Of a DNA stretch of 64,000 nucleotides, positions 30,784 through 42,700 are shown piece by piece. This DNA comes from Metridium senile (taxonomy: Eukaryota > Cnidaria > Anthozoa > Actiniaria > Metridiidae). A program made the position numbers and the translations under genes. Every line of letters starts with the position of its first letter. The stretch's first letter is position 1. The notes below the pieces were generated by a model, which worked only from the letters and a program-made list of their open reading frames with translations, did no database searches and was not told the DNA's origin. The stretch spans positions 6,609,462-6,673,461 of the forward strand of contig OX459100.1 of assembly GCA_949775045.1 (NCBI GenBank). The letters are read 5' to 3'.

Positions 30784-33700
30784 CTATAGAATGGATAAGA
30801 CATTAGATTAGTCTATATTAAGATAGGGTATAGGTGAGCGTAGTGTTTGCAAGGGTTGATATTGTGATGCTAATTTGCCAACCATTGTAACAAAAATATT
30901 TTGTAATTTTCTTTGTTCTAATAACAATGGTTGATTGGCAAAACCAAAACAAAATACGTCACTGTACGTCCACCAGAAAGTTCTTTAAATTTAACTCTGG
31001 TTACCAATCCAGACTTTCCTGATATAGGTTATATGTATAACCACAATTCCTTTCGGTCGTGCAATTCGCCGGTCATTCCGACAACCTTTTTTGATTTTTG
31101 AAATAGGTGTACACCTGTTGTAAAAATCGTTGTCGCAGCTGAAGCTACAGTCATTACACTGCAGCTTGCAAAGGATGTCGGTAATATGAACATAATTTAT
31201 AATGCATTACACATTTTTAAACGAACATCTGTTTCATCATCTACCACTGCAACAACTTGTTATGTTCATATTCCACAAACACGTACAACCAAAATATGCT
31301 ATGAATGAATCGACAACAAGAGAAGAAATACTGACACCCTTTGCAGGCTTCACAGTGTGAGAAGCAGGGATGGCACAGTTGGGTAGTGCGCAGCGTTCTG
31401 TGACATAGGTCCCGAGTTCGATTCCCAGTGACCTCGCATCATTGTTTCAACTTCTCTTCTTTCCGTGTAGCTTTAAGTAGCTTTAAATACACGTAAAACG
31501 GAGCACTGATGGAGAGAGGGAAGTAAAATGAGCGCGATGTCGGCTCTCTAGAAGATCAGCTTCGGCTGAAGGGACTTCCGACGTAAAATACTATTCTTTA
31601 CTATACTATTTTTTGGAAATAGGAGTTATCCAATGACACAGGTACACTTACTTTTCAGATTGGCCGATGCAGTTTTGAAGGCTAACAAAGCTGGGTGTCC
31701 ATAGACATTTTCCTGAAATAACACAAGGTACTGAGTCAAATATTTTTAATCAAAGCTGAGTGTCCATAGACATTCTCCTGAAATAACGCAAGGTACTGAG
31801 TCACATATTTTTAAATGCCAAATGCTCACGCTTGAATGGTGCTGTATTACAGATGCCAGTATTTCATATCTAAACATTATTATTAATATTCACGTGGACA
31901 TAATAATGTATTTATAGGTTAATGAGCTCCCACAATTCCAATCGCTCTCAGATCATCCATTTCCAGATTATAAACGTTAATTAAAATAGTTTTATGTACA
32001 AAATCGAAATATGTTAAAAATCCATTGTGTACCAGCATGATGACGAGGCTAGTCAGTCAAAACCAATAGCAATTCGTCATATTTTGATTCTTTCTATTGT
32101 TTTGTGACAATGCTGAACTGTTAATATACTGCTTGGGCTTCCTGTGGCAACACATATCAGAAAAACCGTATGCAATCTTGAAAACAATGCCATTACCATA
32201 TATGATATTGTAGATGAGAAGTAACAAAAGACTTTGATTAGTGCGTGAGATATTTTTTATCAGGTTGAGATTTCAACAGAACAATAGGCATATCTTTGAT
32301 ACAATTCAAACAAACAAACCCACAAACAAATACATAAACGAAAAAGTAAATATATTAATTTAATTAATCAATTAATTAGAAAACAGCAACTGCAATTAAT
32401 CAATTAGTTATGCTGTGGCAAATAAACTTACCCCAGATGTTGACCGCGTTGCAATCCTAACGAAAACAAAATACACAACGCCCGGTTGAAGCGGTGCATT
32501 GTGGTAATTACTATAACTCTCATCATCACCAATCACAAAGCGGTTGGTTCGGTTAGTAACTTTTATCTCCGCCGCTATGTAAGCATTATGGGTATTCATT
32601 GTTGCCTTTGTTACATTGTGGGATGGAACGCTTGGTGGGTTTCTTGGATCAAAAATGAAATCTTCGGAAGTCTTTTTGATCACTATTTGTAGTGTGCTGT
32701 AGAACGAATGATATATTTATTCAGGGGATATATCAATTTTTATTGAATTAGAAACGAATTCGCAACCGGAAAGAACAATGGTTTACAGGGATTTCTGCCA
32801 CTGAGAAATATCGCATTTAAACACATGTAACAATACGATATTTTTATATATGAAAATATCGGTTTTATCAGTTTTGTATCAACGTTGTTTACATAATAAA
32901 CTGAAAAATACATAATGGTGCTTGTACCCTAGCTTCCTCCGCAGGCAACCCTTTCCTTTTCCTTTCTCTCTCATGGGATCTCTTTGTCATTTGACCGAGG
33001 GGGATTGGTCTCTTATGGGGCCTCAGTCCCTCCCGGTCACTCGAGACAGGAAGCCCAATAAGGAAAAAAAGAAAAGAAAACGGAGCGGAAACGCCTGCGG
33101 AGGAGGCTACTTGTACCCTGCGAGCAGAGATTTATTTTTCTCTTACCTGTGACGACGAGATATGGGATTTATCTTCTCGTGTTTAAATTTGATATCGCAC
33201 TCAAATATATATTAAATTCCAAATCTCTGCTCGCTTATGTATTATCCACCATTTTCATGTAATGTATATTAATGTATGTATATTGATACCGAGCAAAAAC
33301 TGGCCGAATACCGTGATACCGCGATCCCCCACGACCCCCTCTTGACGGCTATGCCCCGAAGGTTCTTGTGGGACAATGCATATCACTGAATCCGCCATTC
33401 GCCAGCCAATGATACATAATGATACATAATGATATGGAACTCGTGTAGCGCACTTTCCAGGTAAAATAGTTCCCCAATGTTCAGAAAATGTTAAATTACA
33501 ATTGAGGCAAGGGATAATGATTGTATATGTAATTTCATCAAGATAAACTATATTTTGTACCTACCTATTTAAGTAAAAGTCTATTGTAGCATTGGGAAAT
33601 ACTAAAATTGCTGTAGTTGATTTTACTGCATCAAAATCGTTTATGAGAACAGTGGGAGCATCAGCTGCAAGACAATAATAATATATAATATTATATTATT

Positions 33701-36700
33701 CTCTCCTTTATTGATTGAAATTGGGAACCCTGTGCGATTTCTGAGGAAAGAAGGACTGGGGATTTATAACAGGGGCCCGAAAGTGAAGATGTGGCATCAG
33801 TGTTGGGGAGGCTGTATCGTGGTATCATGATTTATCTCATCATCATCATCATCATCATCATCATTGATTCATATCAGCAGATTAAAACAACAAGTATTGT
33901 ATGTTTCAGTCACATTGAAAATAATCGCGGGACATTATCCCTAGACGGATTTTCAACTTTTTGTCCATGTTCTTGTTCTTGTCATATATATTTTTTCTTT
34001 GTGCTTTTGAAAATTGAGTTCCAACATTTATTAAAAGCGTAGAGTACAGTACCGTGACGCCAATACTAGCAGTGTTGACGTCCCTCTCTCCCATTATAAT
34101 CACAATCATCGTCACTATCATCATCATTATCGTCATCATAATAACATGTGCGTTAGATAATATATATTTAGCAGCCTCCGTTGTGTGCATATACTCAGGG
34201 GGGATCCCTTTGTCCGAATTTGGTTCTCAGCGGTCATGACCCCTTAGTGTAATGAGCTGTCAAAGTCATGATTATTTCTAAAAGTTGCGACTTTATATAT
34301 CAATTTTTATAATTAAATCATAATAAATACTATAGGTACAGGATCACATACAGGTTATGCGTATATTATGTAAATACGGCAGTTTCGGGCAAAACATTTA
34401 CCATAGCAAAAAAAAAAAAATAATGATAATATTTAATGAATGAAGCTACTCGCAAAGGCAATTTTCAGTAGGGCACTGAAATGATTATTTCTAAAAGTTA
34501 CGACTTTATATATCAATTTTTATAATTAAGTCATAATAAATACTATAGGTGTTCACATACAGGTTATGCGTATATTATGTAAATACGGCAGTTTTGGGCA
34601 AAATATTTACTATAGCAACAAAACAAAAGAAATAATGATAATATTTAATATAACGGTTTCGTAACGGTTCATAGTTTCATTTACCACGTGAAATAAAAGG
34701 TAGTTCGTAAACACTCCCTTACATAACTACCTTTGGAATATGCTAATGTACCATGTACCAGTGTACTTGTTGGAAATATGTTTGTACTCTCCCTTGTTAC
34801 ATAACCGACAATTTTGTGATATTTATATTTTTTACATCACAGCCTGAAAGTGTGTTCTTTATGATTTATAGCTTCATTTACCACGTGAAGTATAAGCCGA
34901 GTTAGTAAACATTCCCTTACATAACTACCTTTAGAATATGCTAATGTACCATGTGCCAGTTACCCTGGTTACCAAAGGCTTGACTAACTTTCTCTTTTTG
35001 TAAGTAGACTGGGCAAAAAGTGCCTTACACCACCCCTCACAGTTCTAAAATGAACACGGTGACCTCCTATTTTTATTTCAGTTTTGAGTTCTACCTATGT
35101 CATAGTTTATGTAGAAAAGGTTTTAAAAGATTCTATCGAAGGAATCCATGAGTCCCGAACTACCTTAAACATACACACTTTTTTAAGGTGGGTAGACAAA
35201 TTCAATAACATTACAAAATGACTGGTTTCCAATATGGGCAACAACATAAAAATCAAAAATGAAATTACAAGGTTTGAATTGCAAAAATTACTAAATACGC
35301 GGAAATACCAAAAACACATAAATTATAATTATACACAAATTCATACTAATAACGGTTATTACAGTAAATTAATAAGGAAAATAATCGGAAATTAGCAGAA
35401 TCAAAATTAACGTAATAATAAAGGAGTCGAGGTCTAACTGTGAGAGACTGAAGATGAGACTGAAACATATTTGATTTAAAGGATGAAAAAATGGGAAAAA
35501 CTATTCCAGAAAAATGAGCCACTATAAGAAAAGGAACGTGTCATGAGGAACGAGCATTACGGCTATGACGTCACAGAAGTTGTGTTGTTTTTTTTTGAAG
35601 TCGTTTCCTAAGCAACAGTAGCATACCATATATGGCCATTTCCCGTCAACTGGTGTTCAATTACGTGGTCCTGAAACCGTTGTCAATGGTGACGATGATA
35701 CAACAAAAGTAGCCTATACCGCCCTGTCGCCTAATTGTTTATTTAAAACAAAAACGAAATAACCATGCTTATCTTATTATGAAACGATGTACTAATGGAA
35801 ATTTTTGCTTTGATCATCCTTGCCATCTTTGTTGAAAAACACCGGCCAAAAGCAAACACCACAAACAACAAAAATAAGAGAACGTCATTCCAATTAATAG
35901 GTAATTGGCGTTTTTAGATATCATAAATAAAATAGACACGTCAACACTTTGGATGGACTATTTCCATATAAGGCAAATTGGTCCCTAACAAACAGTACGG
36001 TACTATGGACAACATAATTGTGATGACGTCAATGCTACACCATTTTACAGATAAAAGGAAAATATTCTATAAAGTTCATTCAGTCTCACTTCTGATTTCT
36101 CTAACGAAGGAGTAGATGATAAAACAATGGAGAGAAGTTCATCCAAAACAAGAAAGTCGACAAGAGTTAAGATGGCAGCGAAAGGGCCGAGCGCTAGCGT
36201 GGCTACATCTGGCAAAGCAGCACCAGAAAATACGTCCCCAGAGTCATATAACTCAAAGATGAGACGCAAAACCACAGCCAAACCAAAAAGTAGAAACACC
36301 AAACAGCAGTCAAAGCAGTCGACGGTCAGCCCTAAGACGAGTAGTCTCAAGAAAGAAACAAAGCAACAGAAAACCAAGAAAGAGTCAGTGATGAAAAAAA
36401 CAGCTGACCCAAAGCTGGATTCAAAACCCAAAGCGATTGCAATTCCAGTCATACAAGAAGAGGAAGAGCCACGGCCACAGAATTCAGAAAAGAAGAAGTC
36501 CAAACAAACCAAACGAAAATCTTTTGCAAAAACAGAGAATGATAGTAGAAGCGCAGAGAGTTTATCTCCTATGTCATTGTCGCCTTTGAACGGAAGGAGA
36601 AGAAATGGCTGTTCACAAGTAGGAATGTTCTTAAGAAGCGCCCCGACATCACCGAGCTCCAAGCTTTCGCCGGCATCGAGCCCCGAGCCAAAATGCCACA

Positions 36701-39700
36701 GCGCATCTCCTGTTGGCCGAAGGAGAGCTTTTTTCAATGAAGACGTGAAAGAATGGGAAGCTACAGAAAAAAGGCGTGATGCTCTTTGTAATAAAACTGA
36801 TAAATTCGCTAATGAGAGGGTTGCTGTACGAGTTCTGTGGAAAAAGTTCTAAAAAAGAACAATTAGATAATGTAAGGGAATGACAAGATATTTATCCGTG
36901 TATTTGTTTTATGCTGTGCCTTTTTATGTGCCATTTGCTTGATTTATTTGTACTTTATCGCTTTACAAGGTTCGTTTTAAAACGATTACATAATGTAGCT
37001 TACTCAAACTTAACAATAGGACAGTATTCTATTAGATATAAGCTTGTAAACGTCTGAATGTATCACTAAATATTGTAGTACTGTAAATATTGGTATTGAC
37101 TGAAAACTTGATCTTTATGTTTCATCCTCAAAGAAACATATTGAGTTTGTGAAACCTAATATTGGTAATAAAAATGTTATGTGGAAAATGTAATGCAATG
37201 TTATGTGGTGCTTATATAGCGTATTTCACATACGTCTAAATGTAGCCTCCTCCGCAGGCCACTCCTGAGTCGGAGAGTGAGTCTCCTTTCTTTCCTTCTT
37301 CCTCCCTCTCCCCCCTTCAGTCATTTTTGCCATATGCCACAGGAAGCCCGTGACGTGTTTTCTTTTTCTTCGTTTTTTCTGCCTAAAGAGATGCCTGCGG
37401 AGGAGGCTAGTCTAAATGCGCTTTATATAATTATCGTACGTACGTACCGCTGGCGACCGACTTACAATCATGAGAAATTAGTAGTTAGTATATGTAACTA
37501 GTATGAGCCAGTCACTTAGGGTGGTCACGACTGGGGATTGGTACGTCTTCAGTGGTTCTTCTACGTCCCTCCAATGTAGGTTAGTGGTGAGTAGTTACAA
37601 AAATGCCATTATCAAAAAAGTATGCTGAAACGTTAAAAACATATTTGTCATACGTTTTCTTACCTATTTTGCACGTGATCGCAACGTCATTCATATGATT
37701 ACAGGTGTCTGTTTGTCCCCACTCTGAATGGTTACACTTGTCAATGGATCTTTCAGTTCCATTGCATCCAAGCTTACTTAGCCAGATAGTACCATTGCCA
37801 GGTAGTTCGTACAAATGATTAACACCAAAATAGCCAAGCATACGGCAGATCACTTTGGCATCGTTCATGTGCAGGTATTTGTTACATAATGTTCCCCATA
37901 CATTACCAAAGCGAATACCAACTCGACCAGTATGAGGAGTTTCACCGTCTTCTAAACGTACTTGTAAGGACAGAGGTTCTGTTAATGAATTTATGAAATG
38001 CATGTTAACTACGCAAATAGATCGGCTACCTTTCCCAATCCTTTAAGGATAAGGATAAGGAAATTTTATTTATATCCACGATAAAAACATCAGTCAATTG
38101 TTACAATAATTATAAATATAAAATTAAAATTCTATTTACAAGAAACAAGATACTGGTTTACATGTTTGTCGTGGAGCCTTTGGGTATACAACGTTCGTTT
38201 ATTTAATACAAGCTTTTAATTTCCGTCTTGAATTTTTGGAGTGATCTAATTTCTCTGACATGTGGAGGCAGGTCATTCCATAGTATTGCTCCACTGTAAC
38301 TAAATGCCCGCTTTTGATATTCTGTACGAGGCTTAGGAACTGTAAGCTTGTATTGTTTATTACGAAGGCTGTATTCCGAGGTGTAATTGGAAAATAAGTT
38401 CTTCAAGTAAACTGGGGTGCGGTTTTGCATCGTCTTAAACATAAGGATTGCCTTTTGCTTTTTACGACGAATTGCAAGCGTATCCCAATTTAATTGTTTT
38501 AATAGCTCGCTAGAGCGTATGTCATAATTAGACCTTGTTATTGCTCTAGCCGCTCGATTTTGCAATTTTTGTAGTTGATCATTTAGCTTGTCGCTTAATT
38601 CATCATAAACTGCGCTACAGTAGTCAAATTTGGGCTGAATTAAGGCTTCATAAATCTGGATTGCACTTCTAGTCGAGATAAATGGGCGAACTCGTTTTAA
38701 CGCCTCTATGCTAGATGAAATTTTCTTAGAGATTGTAGTAATATGTTCTGACCAGTTTAAGTTTTTGTCTATAGTGACACCCAAAGATTTAGTATGATCA
38801 ACTTGTTTAACCTTATTGCCATTAATTGATATATTGATAGTGCAATCATTGCATTGTGCTGTAAACTTCTGGCGAGAACCAATTATCATAAATTCCGTTT
38901 TGGCAACGTTTAGGCTTAGTTTGTTAGCTAATAGCCAACGATGCAAGTTTCTAAGTTCGGAGTTGATAACTGGTTCAAGTTCTTCTATATTGCTACCATG
39001 TATGCAGAAGCTAGTATCATCAGCAAACATTCTTGTTGTGGCTCGCGCCAAACAATTTGGTAGATCATTGATATATAATAGGAACAATAGTGGCCCTAAA
39101 TTACTGCCTTGTGGCACGCCGCAGTTTACTGCACGTGGTTCGGAAAGGCTTCCGCTAACACTGCATACCTGCGTTCGGGTCATTAAGTATGATCGAAACC
39201 ATTTTAGGGAGGCTTCGTCTATACCATAGTTGGATAGCTTATCAAGAAGGATTCCATGATCTATGGTGTCGAAGGCCTTTTGGAGATCAATAAAAATGAC
39301 TCCGTTAAATAAACCCCTGTCTATATTGACTGACCATTCATTTGTGGCTTCAAGTAGTGCTGTAACAGTACTATGCAGTGAGCGGAAGCCTGATTGACAT
39401 TCTACTAAGAGTTTATTTTCGTTAATATAATCATATAACTGATTATAGATTATCTTCTCAAACAATTTTGAAACTGTGGGAATGACTGAGATTGGTCGGT
39501 AATTGTTTGTGTCAGACTTTACTCCTTTTTTGAAAATTGGTGTAACTTTTGCTGATTTCCACTCATTTGGAAAAATTGACCCTCTATAAGAAAGTTCAAG
39601 GTGAACTATATATATCTTTTTTTAATTCCATGACCTTGATAGTCAAAATGCATGTGTATATATCTATTTGGACAACAATAATTAAGATGGCTGTAAATAT

Positions 39701-42700
39701 TAAACATGAATAACTTTTGAAATCAGAGGTTGGTATTTCGACCGAGAATGCTCATTAGAAAAGGCTGAGCCCCTTGTTCAGCGGTCACACCACAGGTAAC
39801 CCATCATGTTACATAAGGTATTGATGTTATATAGAAGATGCTCATACAACTGTACATTCATTTGAGCGTTTATATAATAAATATAATCAATGTTTTGAGG
39901 CTTTTTAAAGGTACCTGTTTCATTATAGCACAGCACACCAGCATGCACCAATCCTGCACAGTGCCTATAATTCCAGCCGCGATGATAACACTGACTAATA
40001 ATCCTTTCATTGCCACGACACTCCACTTCGCTGACCCATGTTACCTGCCTCGCATTTCCTTCACGGAACTTATTTATTCCCGCCAATGCTGCTTTGTAAC
40101 CACGCATTCGACAAACCACGTGACTATCTTGGATACCCCACTTGTCACCGCAAACCGGGTCCCAAAGCCCCTTGTAGTTGATTTCGACTCGGCCGTAGTT
40201 CTTTTTCTCTCCGACAATACGCACACCTACTGCTTTTTCATCTAATATCAATAGAAAAAAATGGGGGTCAAATTAATAATATATGTCTTGGTAAGTTGGA
40301 ATCATATTTTAGATAAATTTGCATCATCTACGTATAACAAAGCTAAGATTTTAATGAACCGAGCTTTCTTACAAATCGTCCATCCTCAGGAATATAAGAA
40401 TGGCAAGGGAATCGTTTGAAATGTTTACAACATTACCTGGTTGAACCTGGTGTGTTGTATCCGCAGAAACAATCATACATCTAGGTCAGTTATTTCATAT
40501 CTTACCAAAATTGTCAAGATAAAAGTATAAAAGTATATCTCGCCGAGAAATTATAAGTTAAAACATAAGCACATCAGGATATACAACACTAGTGTTGTAT
40601 CAGATATACAACCTCCTGTACGGTTATGATTTCTTTTGTAAATTTCTCAGAAATTATTAATGAGTTTAATAAGTTACTTCAGAACCTACAATGTAAGTTT
40701 ACTTAGTATCAGTACGGAAAATAGTCATGACAGCCGCTTTTTCCACCTGCATGAGTGGTTCCATTACGCCCTTCCGATACAACACGGGTACCCCGAGCTC
40801 ACCTTGTGTTAGATTTCCACATCTGACTTCAACATCGTTTTGATGAGTGCACAAATATCTGCTGTTACTGTTACACCTCTCAAGTGATGTCTCACTGCCA
40901 CGACAAGAGACATCCCTCAGTAAAATATGCCCGCTTCCTTTAACCTGAGCAGAATAAGCAGAGAGTGATTTACTGTAGCCAAGCATGTGACAGATCACGT
41001 GAGCATTAGCAGGGACCCAGTTATTTATGCAAACTGTACCCCAGACTCCATAATATCGGACCTCGACTCTGCCTTGTGTTGGTCCATCAACCAAACGAAC
41101 AGCAACGTTAGGGTGTTTTTCTAGATTAAAAGAAATAATTGTGAGAAATCGAGAATGTTAGAGAAATTCAGTGATCTGGGAAGAAGCATTCCATCCATTA
41201 ATTTTTTGTTTTTAAAACAGAGCATGAATAACTGTAATCAAATCAAATCAAATCAAATCAAATCAAATCAAATCAAATCAAATCAAATCAAATCAAATCA
41301 AATCAAATCAAATCAAATCAAATCAAATCAAATCAAATCAAATCAAATCAAATCAAATCAAATCAAATCAAATCAAATCAAATCAAATCAAATCAAATTT
41401 ATTGCTTATTAAATTAACATTAAATTTGACAATTTTACCGTAAAAAATACAATAAATTAATTGCCATGTAAAGTATATATAAATAGTTTTTTTTTTACAA
41501 TTGCATCAGTTAAGAATTAGTCACTGATTATCGCAATTGCTATTGCGTTTGCCATTATAAATGATATTGACATTATTAATAATGATAATGATTTGCTACG
41601 CCGTACACGCATATTGGCAATTACATTATCTCTACCTGTTGAATTATGACATATTGCAGTTGCATAATATCTATAACAAGAGCTTCCCTGTCCATGAACA
41701 CAGTCCAGTAAATCGTTTTCGTTGCCTTTGCATTTCACTGAAGATAACCATATGGGGTTTTTCGTACCATACTCATGTATCATCCCAGCCGAAATGGCTC
41801 CTTTGTAACTCAACATTCGGCAAACGACAAGAGCATCTTTTATATCCCAATCGTTTCCACATACATGTCCCCATACGCCATGACTTTGGATTTCAACTCG
41901 TCCATTGGAAACCAAACGAACTTTAGTCGGTCTATTCTCTATATTAAATACATGAAAATAGAAATAAATGAAAATAATGGGTATAGACTCCGGAGAAAAA
42001 GTACCGGGGATGATCGTCGGAACTTTTCAAAAATACCCCTAAAAGATACCGGAAGTCTTTTAAAAATGGCGTGGATGGATGAATTTTACCCCCTAAGAGA
42101 TACCACATTAATTAATAATATTAAAATACGTATCAGAAGCGAAGATCGATGCGCTCTTCTCTCCTTTTTTGACACCCTAAGAGATACCAGAAAATGCTAA
42201 TTTTCTAAAATTTGCATTTGATACCCAAAAAGATACCAAATCGCTGAATTTTACCCCTAAGAGATACGACGAGCATCCCCGGTACTTTTTCCCCGGAGTC
42301 CCCACCCCCCCCCCCCCCCCCCCCCCCCCTCCTCCGGCGGCCTCCATATTCCAACGATTCGCCTATTACCTGGTGAAGGTTTGCAGATAACCCAAGACCC
42401 GTAAGAACGAGAAGAGTAACGATAAATGGTCAAAGTCGAACAATCTTCGATGGACTGTTCCCGGCCATTACAGTTCGTCCAAAAATGCACGTTATTAATG
42501 ACATAGGTTGTACTTCTATAAAACGCAGCAGCTCCACTAGTGTAGCCCATCATACGGCACATGATGTTTGCATATTTTAAGTTGAAGTAGTCGTGGATTA
42601 CAAGCTCCCAGGAGCCAAAGTACTTGACTAATAGTCTTCCTTCGCTTATGATGGAACCATTTGTTAAACGAGGTTTTAAAGATCGTTGGCCTAGAATGGA

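Noticed and set aside
36045..36737. Hydrophobic 230-codon frame antisense to basic-protein gene 3
   Set aside because: It is the complement of Lys/Ser codons; the plus-strand frame is conserved in three paralogs. The same applies to 23837-24331 and 21077-21536.
38816..39229. Plus-strand frame over the LINE
   Set aside because: Shadow of the minus-strand reverse transcriptase.
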